Source: an uncultured Castellaniella sp. (GTDB lineage: Bacteria > Pseudomonadota > Gammaproteobacteria > Burkholderiales > Burkholderiaceae_B). Taken from it: a stretch of DNA of 64,000 bases. Of this stretch, positions 37,837 to 45,468 are shown one piece after another (positions within the stretch are counted from its first letter, which is position 1; every line of letters starts with the position of its first letter). The stretch spans positions 533,744-597,743 of the forward strand of contig NZ_CALKHS010000009.1 of NCBI RefSeq assembly GCF_937988725.1, read 5' to 3'. A program made the translations under genes and the position numbers. A model generated the notes under the pieces. It was not told the DNA's origin. It saw nothing but the letters and a program-made list of their open reading frames with translations, and searched no databases.

Positions 37837-37997
37837 GGTTCAAGTATCCTGGGTCTGGCCAAGGAAAGCAAATCGGCGCATCGGCCCGGCGGACAGGAAT
37901 CATGGTCCCGTTCCGCGTGCGCCGATCTGAATTCCCTTTATGATAGCGGTTTTAGCGGCCGCGATCTGCCGGCCAGCCATCGACCACGGGGGCATTT

Positions 37998-38558
37998 GTG
38001 CGTATCCGAGCTAGTCATTTTTCCCGCCAGGCAAGCATTTGCCTGGCGGCCGGCCTGCTGACCATCGGTCTGGCCGGCTGCGGCTCCACCAATTGGGGCT
38101 TTCCCTATCGGGCCACGATCCAGCAAGGCAACTGGATCACGTCCGAACAGGTCGCCCAGCTGGAAGTCGGCATGACGCGCGATCAGGTCCGGTTCATCCT
38201 GGGCACCCCCACGCTGCAGGACGTCTTCCATGCCGACCGCTGGGACTACCCGTACTACAACCAGCCGGGATACGGCAAGGACGAACTGCGCAAGTTCACG
38301 GTCTGGTTCCAGAACGACCTGCTGACCCGCTGGGCGGGCGACGAACAGCCCAACCGCCAGCCCTTCCAGAAGACCGACAGCGGCAAGTCCGCCGTGCAGT
38401 CCGCCGACAAGGCGCGGTCCGACAAGGCCGGCCAGGATGCCGCGTCCCCCGGCACGAACAACGAGGCCGCCCCCAACGCCAGCATCTCGACCGACACGCC
38501 CCAGACCACGATCGAAACCGGCGTCCCGAACAAGAACAACTCCGACAAGGCGGAATGA
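37998..38558 (+). CDS. bamE: Outer membrane assembly lipoprotein BamE (SmpA/OmlA)
   Basis: This is a lipoprotein subunit of the BAM complex that folds outer-membrane proteins. It starts with GTG 37998. The signal peptide ends in a lipobox LAGC, followed by the SmpA/OmlA fold (GNWITSEQVAQLEVGMTRDQVRFILGTP; FHADRWDYPYY). A disordered, low-complexity tail of about 65 residues extends the protein to 186 residues, longer than E. coli BamE. It is followed directly by dapB. Confidence 0.93.
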   Translation: MRIRASHFSRQASICLAAGLLTIGLAGCGSTNWGFPYRATIQQGNWITSEQVAQLEVGMTRDQVRFILGTPTLQDVFHADRWDYPYYNQPGYGKDELRKFTVWFQNDLLTRWAGDEQPNRQPFQKTDSGKSAVQSADKARSDKAGQDAASPGTNNEAAPNASISTDTPQTTIETGVPNKNNSDKAE

Positions 38559-38560
38559 CC

Positions 38561-39352
38561 ATGCGGATCGCCATCGCCGGAGCCTCAGGCCGCATGGGCC
38601 GCATGCTCGTCCAGGCCGTCGTGGAATCCTCGGACCTGACGCTCGCCGTCGCCCTGGATCGTCCGGGCAGCGAATGCCTCGGCCAGGACGCGGGCGGCTT
38701 CCTGGGGGTCTCCACCGGGGTATCGATCACCGACGACCTGCAGGCCCTGGCCCAGGCCGACTGCCTGATCGACTTCACCCGCCCGGAAGGCACCCTGGCC
38801 CACCTGGGCGTCTGCGCGGCCCATGGCGTGAAATGCGTCATCGGCACCACCGGCTTCGACGCCCAGGGCAAGCAGGCCATCCGCGCCGCGGCGCAGAAAA
38901 CCGCCATCGTCTTCGCCCCCAACATGAGCGTCGGGGTCAACGCCACCCTGAAACTGCTGGACATGGCCGCCCGGCTGCTGAACAGCGGCTACGACGTGGA
39001 AGTCTTCGAAGCCCACCACCGCAACAAGGTCGACGCCCCCTCGGGCACCGCCCTGGCCATGGGCGAAGCCGTCGCCCACGCCTGGGGCGTGCAGCTGGAC
39101 GAGGTCGCCGACTGGGCCCGCCACGGCCACACCGGCGCGCGCGAAACCGGCCGCATCGGCTTTTCCGTGGTGCGCGGGGGCGACATCGTCGGCGACCACA
39201 CGGTCTACTTCTGCGGCACGGGCGAACGCATCGAGATCACCCACCGGTCCAGCAGCCGGGCCACCTATGCCCAGGGCAGCCTGCGGGCGGCGCGCTATCT
39301 GGCGCGCAAGGAATTCGGTTTGTTCGACATGCAGGACGTGCTGGCCAGTTGA
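38561..39352 (+). CDS. dapB: 4-hydroxy-tetrahydrodipicolinate reductase
   Basis: This enzyme of lysine and diaminopimelate synthesis uses NAD(P)H. It has the nucleotide motif IAGASGRMGRML, the catalytic segment EAHHRNKVDAPSGTALAMGE and RIGFSVVRGGDIVGDHTVYF. There are two close ATGs. I chose 38561 (263 residues) because the AAGGCGG at 38547-38553 is well placed for it, while ATG 38555 overlaps the bamE stop. Confidence 0.96.
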   Translation: MRIAIAGASGRMGRMLVQAVVESSDLTLAVALDRPGSECLGQDAGGFLGVSTGVSITDDLQALAQADCLIDFTRPEGTLAHLGVCAAHGVKCVIGTTGFDAQGKQAIRAAAQKTAIVFAPNMSVGVNATLKLLDMAARLLNSGYDVEVFEAHHRNKVDAPSGTALAMGEAVAHAWGVQLDEVADWARHGHTGARETGRIGFSVVRGGDIVGDHTVYFCGTGERIEITHRSSSRATYAQGSLRAARYLARKEFGLFDMQDVLAS

Positions 39353-39362
39353 ACGACGACGC

Positions 39363-40370
39363 TCAGTCGAGAACGACGGGTTCCTGCTCCAGATCCACTC
39401 CGAACCGTTCCCGCACCGCCTGCCGCACCGCCTGCGCCAGGGCCCGGACATCCGCCGCCTGCGCCCCGCCGTGGTTGACGAGCACCAGGGCCTGGCGCTC
39501 ATGCATGCCCACCGGCCCCAGCCGCCGGCCCTTCCAGCCGGCCTGTTCGATCAGCCAGCCCGCCGCCAGCTTCACCCGACCATCGGCCTGGGGATAGACG
39601 CGCAGGTCCGCGAAACACCGCTTCAGCGCATCCGCCCGGGCGGCATCGACCACCGGATTCTTGAAGAAGCTGCCGGCATTGCCCAGCACCGCCGGATCGG
39701 GCAGTTTGCGGCGACGGATGTCGCACACCGCATCGTAGACCTGCCGGGGCGTCGGCGCGACGCCCTGCAGCGCGGGATGGGCCCGCAGGTCCGGATAATC
39801 CAGGCGGGGAACCCAGGCCTTGGGCAGCGCGAAACGCACCCGCACGATCAGCCAGCGCCCCGCCCCGTCGCGCTTGAACACGCTGTCGCGATAGGCGAAC
39901 CCGCAATCGGACGGCAGGAGCGTGCGCTCGCAACCAGCCTGCAGATCCCAGGCCACCACCGAATGCAGGCGCTGGTCCAGCTCCAGCCCGTAGGCACCGA
40001 TGTTCTGCACCGGCGCCGCCCCCACCGTTCCGGGGATCAGCGCCAGATTTTCCAGCCCCGGCCAGCCCTGGTCCAGGCAATGAGTCACGAAGCCGTGCCA
40101 GGACTCGCCCGCCGCCGCTTCGATGATCCAGTGGTCCGCCGTGTCCCGCATCAACCGGATGCCCCGCAAGGCGACCCGCAGCACACGATGCCGGGGCTGC
40201 GCGCACATAAGGACATTGCTGCCGCCGCCCAGGATGAAGACCGACCCGCCCTGTTCCCGGCACAGGTCCGGCACGGCCGCCTCGTCATCCAGCACGGCCA
40301 CTTGGGCCCGGGCGGGCAGGCCCAGCGTATTGCAGGGCTGCAGGGATTGTTCGATGAAGGCTATGGGCAT
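39363..40370 (-). CDS. murB: UDP-N-acetylenolpyruvoylglucosamine reductase
   Basis: This FAD enzyme makes UDP-MurNAc for peptidoglycan. The 335-residue protein is the longer E. coli-like type. The FAD-binding segments FILGGGSNVL and LIPGTVGAAPVQNIGAYG, the YRDSVFK loop and the catalytic GSFFKNP Ser are present. It is convergent with dapB, only 10 bases apart, and its start faces the tRNA-Gly promoter region. Confidence 0.96.
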   Translation of the reverse strand: MPIAFIEQSLQPCNTLGLPARAQVAVLDDEAAVPDLCREQGGSVFILGGGSNVLMCAQPRHRVLRVALRGIRLMRDTADHWIIEAAAGESWHGFVTHCLDQGWPGLENLALIPGTVGAAPVQNIGAYGLELDQRLHSVVAWDLQAGCERTLLPSDCGFAYRDSVFKRDGAGRWLIVRVRFALPKAWVPRLDYPDLRAHPALQGVAPTPRQVYDAVCDIRRRKLPDPAVLGNAGSFFKNPVVDAARADALKRCFADLRVYPQADGRVKLAAGWLIEQAGWKGRRLGPVGMHERQALVLVNHGGAQAADVRALAQAVRQAVRERFGVDLEQEPVVLD

Positions 40371-40569
40371 GGCGACAGAGGAGCGGCCGGCGCGGGCGGG
40401 GACAAAGGCGTAAGCATACAGCGCGCGCCCGGCATCCGCCCTTTCTTCTGCATCGGGAACGATTTGACACGCCCGCGATCCGTGCCGTATAGTTCGACTC
40501 CTGCTTGATTTCGTATCGGCGCGGCGCTTGAAAAAGACGTCTTGCCAGTCTGAAGAAACCGCCAGCGGT

Positions 40570-40598
40570 TTGACAGACAGAAAAATACGACATACAAT
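40570..40598 (+). promoter_or_regulatory. Promoter of tRNA-Gly
   Basis: TTGACA (40570-40575), a 17-base spacer and TACAAT (40593-40598) form a near-consensus sigma-70 promoter 28 bases before the tRNA. Confidence 0.85.
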
Positions 40599-40626
40599 GC
40601 GTGGCTTAGCTGATCAGCTAAACAAC

Positions 40627-40702
40627 GCGGGAATAGCTCAGTTGGTAGAGCGCAACCTTGCCAAGGTTGAGGTCGCGAGTTCGAGACTCGTTTCCCGCTC
40701 CA
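40627..40702 (+). tRNA. tRNA-Gly (GCC anticodon)
   Basis: The 76-base gene has an acceptor stem GCGGGAA/TTCCCGC, a D-loop AGCTCAGTTGGTAGAGC, an anticodon stem ACCTT-GCC-AAGGT, a T-loop GTTCGAGAC and an encoded CCA. Its 3' end is the integration site of the downstream element. Confidence 0.97.
40685..40702 (+). other. ICE attachment site (att core) at the tRNA-Gly 3' end
   Basis: GACTCGTTTCCCGCTCCA is the last 18 bases of the tRNA gene. As I remember it, the ICEclc att core is the same except for T at the second base. The integrase gene starts 227 bases away. The matching repeat at the far end of the element lies outside the window. Confidence 0.8.
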
Positions 40703-40712
40703 AGTTATGATC

Positions 40713-40736
40713 TACAGACTTCTACTGACGTCTGTA
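40713..40736. repeat. Inverted repeat next to the att site
   Basis: TACAGAC (40713-40719) and GTCTGTA (40730-40736) are perfect arms 10 bases apart, beginning 11 bases inside the element. This could be an integrase or excision-factor binding site. Confidence 0.35.
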
Positions 40737-40749
40737 AGTCGTTGAAAAG

Positions 40750-40770
40750 AGGGGCTTCGGCCCCTTTTTT
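40750..40770 (+). terminator. Terminator downstream of tRNA-Gly
   Basis: AGGGGC-TTCG-GCCCCT followed by a T-run ends the tRNA transcript and shields the integrase from it. It lies inside the element. Confidence 0.8.
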
Positions 40771-40901
40771 CATTCCAGCGAGCGCCACGGAAATCCACCC
40801 ACAGCCAGCCTTTTTTAGGCGCCAATCTAGGCACAGGAATACGGGTGAGACGGCTTCCGGATAGTTGCTGGGGCTGAGCGGGAACCATGACGAGCATAGG
40901 G

Positions 40902-40919
40902 CCTAAGTCATCACTTAGG
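40902..40919 (+). promoter_or_regulatory. Inverted repeat covering the integrase ribosome binding site
   Basis: CCTAAGT (40902-40908) and ACTTAGG (40913-40919) are perfect arms around a CATC loop. The Shine-Dalgarno AGGAG (40917-40921), 7 bases before ATG 40929, overlaps the right arm, so a hairpin in the mRNA would hide it. It could also be a protein operator. Confidence 0.5.
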
Positions 40920-40928
40920 AGCCTCGAA

Positions 40929-42872
40929 ATGGCACTCTCTGATCTGATCGTCCGGCAGGCCAAGACCGCCGGCAAACGCTACACCCTCTACGACAACGAC
41001 TGCCTGAGCCTGATGGTCTCTGCCGCAGGCGGCAAGTCGTGGATCTTCCGTTATTGCTGGCTGGGCAAGCAAAAGCGCATGTCCCTGGGCAGCTATCCCG
41101 CCCTGAGCCTGCGCGAGGCCCGCGCGGAGCGGGACAAGGCCCAGGTCCTGCTCGCCAGGGGGATCGATCCTCAAATCGAACGCGATCAGCGCCGGCACGC
41201 AGCCAGGCTGGCGGGCGAATACACCTTCAAGAACGTCTTCGATGCCTGGGTCGAGCATCGCCGCAAGGAACTCAAGGAAGGTCGTCAGAGCACGCTTTCG
41301 CAGATCCTGCGCATCTTCAACAAGGACGTGCTGCCTACCCTGGGGAAGATGTCGATCTACGACATTCGTCGGCCCCAGCTCGTGGGCGTCGTGGCGGCGA
41401 TCGAGAAACGCAAGGCGTTCACCACCGCCGAGAAGGTCCGCACCTGGTTCAACCAGATGTTCCGCTATGCCCTGGTCATCGCCGAGGGGCTGGAAGTCAA
41501 CCCAGCCGCGGACCTGGACGTGGTGGCCGAGCCCAAGCCCCCGGTGGCCCACAACCCCTATCTGCACCTGCCCGAGCTGCCCGAGTTCCTTCAGAAGCTC
41601 CGGCGCTACAACCCCCGGGGCTGGCAGACCCAGCTTGGCGTCCGGCTGCTGTTCCTGACGGGGGTGCGCACGGGCGAGTTGCGCCTGGCTGAGCCTGAGC
41701 AATTCGACCTCGACCGCGGCTTGTGGATCATCCCGCCGCAGGTCGTCAAGCAACTCCAGGACGAAATGCGCAAGGCCGGCAAGCGGCCGCAGGACGTGCC
41801 GCCCTACATCGTGCCCCTGTCCCTGCAGGCCATCGAGATCGTGCGCTATCTACTGGGCGTGATGCGGCCGGCGCAGAAGTACCTGCTGTCGCATCGCAGC
41901 GAACTCAAGAAGCGCATCAGCGAGAACACCCTCAACAAGGCCGTGCAGCTCATGGGCTACGAGGGGCGCCTGACCGGCCACGGCATCCGCGGCACCATCT
42001 CGACCGCGCTCAACGAGATCGGCTACCCGAAGATTTGGGTGGACGCGCAGCTTTCGCACTCCGACCCGAACAAGGTCAGCTCGGCCTACAACCATGCCAA
42101 GTACGTGGAGCCTCGGCGCCGCATGATGCAGGACTGGGCCGACCGTCTCGACCTGCTCGAACAGGGCGAAGTCGAAGCCGCGAGCGCGCACCTGACCATC
42201 CGCATCGACGGGGTGCCGGCGATGGCGGAAGTGGAGGAAGTGGTGGGCGTGGCCCCCACGGCGGCCGAGCCCGCTGTCCCCGGCGTGCCGCCCGTGGTGG
42301 CCACGCCCATCGTCGTGACCCCCAACAGCGGCGGAATCACGTTCCAGCGGCTGTCGCAGGTGCCGCCGCCTCCGGTGCATGCCCCGGAGCCGGAAGTGTC
42401 CGCCATCCAGCGCGAGCGCGAGGAAATGCTGGCCATCTACGAGTCGCCGAACAATCTGCCGGTCCCGCTGTTCGGCAAGCTGGCCGGGAAGTCCAAGGAC
42501 CAGATCAACCGCGAGCTGAAGGCGGGCAAGCTGCTGTCCATCAGCCTGGGCAACCGGGGGCAGCGGGTTCCCGACTGGCAACTGGTGCCGCTCAAGCACA
42601 AGCTGGCCCAGATGCTCATGAACCAGTGCCCGCACGCGGATTCGTGGGACCTGTACCGCATGCTGACCCAGCCTCATCCCGACCTGGGTGATCGTGCGGC
42701 TATCGATGCGGTCAAGCCGACCAACGTGCCCGCGATCATCCGGGTCATCATGGGCGACTACCAGCGTCATGAGGATGTGCCCGGAGCCATTGCCATGCGG
42801 CCCATCCCCGAGGATGTGCGGCTGAGCGTCCGGCGGCTGGTGGATAGCGCAGCGGTGTTAGAGGGGGCCTAA
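40929..42872 (+). CDS. int: ICE tyrosine integrase (IntB13 type) with antitoxin-like C-terminal tail
   Basis: This 647-residue site-specific recombinase inserts and excises the ICE at tRNA-Gly. It has an N-terminal arm-binding DUF4102-like domain (LYDNDCLSLMVSAAGGKSWIFRY). The catalytic domain has Arg near 247 (TGVRTGELR), HGIR near 351-354, His in LSHSDPNKVSSAYNH and Tyr near 386. After a Pro/Val-rich linker, residues about 490-610 form a domain 44 percent identical, without gaps over 88 residues, to the antitoxin encoded at 55355. ATG 40929 is preferred for its AGGAG; ATG 40887 is an in-frame alternative. Confidence 0.93.
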   Translation: MALSDLIVRQAKTAGKRYTLYDNDCLSLMVSAAGGKSWIFRYCWLGKQKRMSLGSYPALSLREARAERDKAQVLLARGIDPQIERDQRRHAARLAGEYTFKNVFDAWVEHRRKELKEGRQSTLSQILRIFNKDVLPTLGKMSIYDIRRPQLVGVVAAIEKRKAFTTAEKVRTWFNQMFRYALVIAEGLEVNPAADLDVVAEPKPPVAHNPYLHLPELPEFLQKLRRYNPRGWQTQLGVRLLFLTGVRTGELRLAEPEQFDLDRGLWIIPPQVVKQLQDEMRKAGKRPQDVPPYIVPLSLQAIEIVRYLLGVMRPAQKYLLSHRSELKKRISENTLNKAVQLMGYEGRLTGHGIRGTISTALNEIGYPKIWVDAQLSHSDPNKVSSAYNHAKYVEPRRRMMQDWADRLDLLEQGEVEAASAHLTIRIDGVPAMAEVEEVVGVAPTAAEPAVPGVPPVVATPIVVTPNSGGITFQRLSQVPPPPVHAPEPEVSAIQREREEMLAIYESPNNLPVPLFGKLAGKSKDQINRELKAGKLLSISLGNRGQRVPDWQLVPLKHKLAQMLMNQCPHADSWDLYRMLTQPHPDLGDRAAIDAVKPTNVPAIIRVIMGDYQRHEDVPGAIAMRPIPEDVRLSVRRLVDSAAVLEGA

Positions 42873-42885
42873 CTTCGCGCTGGAA

Positions 42886-42917
42886 CCTATGGTCGGGGTT
42901 GTTACCCCGGCCATAGG
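42886..42917. terminator. Strong hairpin between integrase and LysR-fragment genes
   Basis: CCTATGG and CGGGGT pair with ACCCCG and CCATAGG around a TGTT loop, giving a 14-pair stem with one G-T pair. It sits between convergent genes. There is no clear U-tract, so it may block read-through or stabilise the mRNA ends. Confidence 0.5.
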
Positions 42918-42926
42918 GGACGTCAA

Positions 42927-43568
42927 CTATGCAGCCCCCGTCCTGGCAACTTGCAGCGCTCTACGCTCGAACCGGTCCACAACTGAACTGGTTTCTTCCT
43001 GGGGACGCTGCAAATACGTCACGATCTCGTAGGGGCCATCGATGAGCGGCCGCATCGTGATCCCCCATCTATGGGCATGCGCGATGCGCGATTGCGCGGA
43101 CACTCCGACGCCATAGCCGGCCGCGACCCACGTGGCCAACAGGCCAAATGAAGTCACGTACTGGATGTTCTGCCGACCGGTCGGCAGGAGGTTGGAAAGC
43201 TGCTCATCCAACTTGGAGCAGATTTCCGCCTGCCAGCGATACAGCGAGTAGTCCAACAGATCGGCGATCGTGAGTGTCGCCCGGTCAAGCAAAGGGAACC
43301 GTCGAGGCACGGCAACGGCCATGTCTTCGATCCACAACGGCTGGATTTTCAAGGCTGCGTCGTTCGATGCCTGAACCGATAGCCCTGCGTCGTAGCGGCT
43401 CTCATGGAGTCCCTCACGCAGATCTTCATCTGAAACCTCGAAGAATGCGAGGGTGACATCCGGCTCTTCCGCGCGTTGCAGCGCCAGCAGTGCCGAGAGC
43501 TTTGACGACGGTACGCCTGGCGCTATGGCAAGCCTGAGACGGGAGAACTGGCCGGTGGCGTTGAACAT
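42927..43568 (-). CDS. LysR substrate-binding domain protein lacking the HTH
   Basis: This 213-residue protein matches only the effector-binding half of LysR-type regulators (RLRLAIAPGVPSSKLSALLALQRAEEPDVTLAFFEV; YVTSFGLLATWVAAGYGVGVSA). The frame extends only about 17 codons upstream before a stop and shows no helix-turn-helix. It could be a remnant, or a stand-alone effector or dimerisation partner. It faces a small XRE regulator across a repeat-rich gap. Confidence 0.8.
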   Translation of the reverse strand: MFNATGQFSRLRLAIAPGVPSSKLSALLALQRAEEPDVTLAFFEVSDEDLREGLHESRYDAGLSVQASNDAALKIQPLWIEDMAVAVPRRFPLLDRATLTIADLLDYSLYRWQAEICSKLDEQLSNLLPTGRQNIQYVTSFGLLATWVAAGYGVGVSAQSRIAHAHRWGITMRPLIDGPYEIVTYLQRPQEETSSVVDRFERRALQVARTGAA

Positions 43569-43618
43569 GATGGCGCCGCAAAGGCGGCTAAGCAGGTCGA
43601 GAACAAGCCGACATGATA

Positions 43619-43660
43619 GTTAAGAGAGAACTTTAACGTCTATAACTTTAACGTGGTTAA
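43619..43660. promoter_or_regulatory. Direct and inverted repeats between the LysR fragment and the XRE gene
   Basis: The 11-base AACTTTAACGT occurs twice (43629-43639 and 43644-43654), 15 bases apart start to start. It is flanked by GTTAA at 43619 and 43656, which pair with the internal TTAAC copies. This is a likely operator cluster for the XRE protein or another ICE regulator. Confidence 0.5.
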
Positions 43661-43689
43661 TTTCGGAAGATTGTTCGACGCTTCTGCTA

Positions 43690-43989
43690 ATGCAGAAGCC
43701 CACTATTCAGCCAGGCCGCCCCTCTGGCACATCGACATATGAATCCGAGCCAGCGTTAGCCTTTGGGCAGGCCGTGCGCGCTGCGCGCGTCGCTCAAGGC
43801 ATCGCTCAAGACGAGTTTGCATCTAGAGCAGGCATCTCGCGCTCGCACATGGGCAAGATCGAGCGCGGGGAGCACGTGCCCACGCTTCCTCTCATATTGA
43901 AAATTGCCATGGCGCTCGGAATAAGCGCTGCTGAATTGATGGCTGCAACGGAGCGCTACCTTGGCACCGGCGGCAACACCAATTCTTGA
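43690..43989 (+). CDS. Small XRE family regulator
   Basis: This 99-residue protein is one HTH_3 domain (residues about 27-81: AFGQAVRAARVAQGIAQDEF, GISRSHMGKIERGEHVPTL) with short tails. The ATG lies in the loop of a perfect hairpin: GCTTCTGC (43680-43687) and GCAGAAGC (43692-43699). No good ribosome binding site is seen; the nearest purine stretch, GGAAGA, is about 18 bases upstream. It probably represses from the adjacent repeats. Confidence 0.85.
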   Translation: MQKPTIQPGRPSGTSTYESEPALAFGQAVRAARVAQGIAQDEFASRAGISRSHMGKIERGEHVPTLPLILKIAMALGISAAELMAATERYLGTGGNTNS

Positions 43990-44013
43990 GGGTGACCGTC
44001 GATGATGGCGCTG

Positions 44014-44922
44014 TCAGCTACCCAGACTGTCACGTAGGCGGACGAGATCGCGCAGACGAACGATGAATCGCTCCAGCGAAGCCGGTGCGTCGCCGCCGCC
44101 GAGCCGGAGCAGATAGGTTGTGATTACTGCGGAATCCACCGCCAGAGGGCGGGTAAGCACATCTGGTCGTGAACTGATGGCAACCCTGGTCGCTGTCGTG
44201 AAACCGACACCAAAACCCGCGCTGACCAGGGTAAGCATCATCTCCAGCGAGGAGACGTGTTCGACCACATTCGGTTCGCGTTCCAGAAGCCGTAGAAGCC
44301 GAGCCAGTTCACGACAGTAACCTTCGCATACCTGTGGATCGCACAGTACGAGTGGGTGGCCGCCGAGTTCATGGAGCGGGACTGCCTTGTGGACTAGCAG
44401 CTCATGCCTGACTGGTACGGCGATCACCAGCGGGTCTTGCCAGATCGGCTCGGCAACGATGTCGTCGCCGACTTCGGCCGTGTGCGCGAACCCGATGGTG
44501 AAGTCGCCGGCACGCAGGCCGCGCAACTGCTCGGCCAACGGCACCTCGGACAAGCGGATCTCGATGTCTGGCTCTTCAGCGCGGCAACTGGCGAGAAAAT
44601 CCGATAGCCAAGGATCGATCGCGCCATCGGACACTGCGATGCGCAGGCTGCCTCGCGAACCCGCTGCGACGGCCTTGGCATTCTCTCGTGCTTGTTCCAG
44701 GACGGCGAATAGTCGGCGAGTGTCTTGCAGGAACGCGGTACCTGCTGCGGTCAGCCGGGTTCCTCTACGGTCCCGGTCGAAGAGCAAGACGCCCAGCTCA
44801 TCCTCCAGTTCCTTGATGGCCCGGGATAAAGGTGGCTGCTCGATATGCAGGCGCTCGGCGGCTCGGGTGAAATGCAGTTCTTCGGCGAGGGCGACAAAGC
44901 AGCGAAGGTGACGTAGCTCCAT
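44014..44922 (-). CDS. tciR: LysR-type regulator, TciR-like
   Basis: This is a full-length 302-residue LysR regulator with an N-terminal HTH (MELRHLRCFVALAEELHFTR, AAERLHIEQPPLSRAIKELE) and a substrate-binding domain. It is the third gene of a tetR-marR-lysR operon. In ICEclc the same order is mfsR-marR-tciR, where TciR helps start the transfer-competence programme. The symbol is assigned by gene order and type; I could not align to the original. Confidence 0.75.
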   Translation of the reverse strand: MELRHLRCFVALAEELHFTRAAERLHIEQPPLSRAIKELEDELGVLLFDRDRRGTRLTAAGTAFLQDTRRLFAVLEQARENAKAVAAGSRGSLRIAVSDGAIDPWLSDFLASCRAEEPDIEIRLSEVPLAEQLRGLRAGDFTIGFAHTAEVGDDIVAEPIWQDPLVIAVPVRHELLVHKAVPLHELGGHPLVLCDPQVCEGYCRELARLLRLLEREPNVVEHVSSLEMMLTLVSAGFGVGFTTATRVAISSRPDVLTRPLAVDSAVITTYLLRLGGGDAPASLERFIVRLRDLVRLRDSLGS

Positions 44923-44943
44923 GAAGTGCCCCCGATTTCCGTT

Positions 44944-45468
44944 TCACGGCCGTGGTTCTGTGACAGACAACGGTTTGCAATCGAGGGCGAGATGAAGGGC
45001 GTCCTGGTTGCACAGTTCCGGCAAGCGCAACAAGCCATGTATTTCGCTTTGTTTGAACGCCTCCATCAGTTGCGAGAGCGCGGAGTGCCAATGCGATTTC
45101 AATTCACGTATTGCATTGTTTCCACGCTCAGTCAGAACAATTTCGATAACTCTTCGGTCATGCGTGCGATCCACACGCTCCTGCGCCGCTCTCTGGATCA
45201 TGCCCTTCTTCTCAAGGCGGTCTAACAGCCTCGTCACCGAGGCTGAATCGACTTCCAGACTACGAGCCAAAGTGCTAGGCGTAGATGCCGGAGTGGCCGA
45301 CACATGGTGTAGTGCCATGACCTGCACAGCGGTCAAACCAAACGGAGCAGCTACGCGATTCAGCACTTGATTTCTGGCTGTGGAAAGCCGCGTGATGGCT
45401 GTAGAAAGCTCCATCACCCGAAGGGCATCGCTTGCTTTTCCCGTTTCGGTTGACCCATTCGGCATCAT
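44944..45468 (-). CDS. marR: MarR family regulator
   Basis: This 174-residue winged-helix protein has FGLTAVQVMALHHVSAT, STLARSLEVDSASVTRLLDRLEKKGMI and the wing DRTHDRRVIEIVLTERG. Its start overlaps the stop of the upstream TetR gene (ATGA), and the LysR gene follows after 21 bases, so the three are one operon. It corresponds to the middle gene of the ICEclc mfsR-marR-tciR set. Confidence 0.85.
   Translation of the reverse strand: MMPNGSTETGKASDALRVMELSTAITRLSTARNQVLNRVAAPFGLTAVQVMALHHVSATPASTPSTLARSLEVDSASVTRLLDRLEKKGMIQRAAQERVDRTHDRRVIEIVLTERGNNAIRELKSHWHSALSQLMEAFKQSEIHGLLRLPELCNQDALHLALDCKPLSVTEPRP

Noticed and set aside
37837..37997. Fur box between fur and bamE
   Set aside because: The gap has no stretch close to the GATAATGATAATCATTATC consensus; only a TATGAT hexamer is visible.
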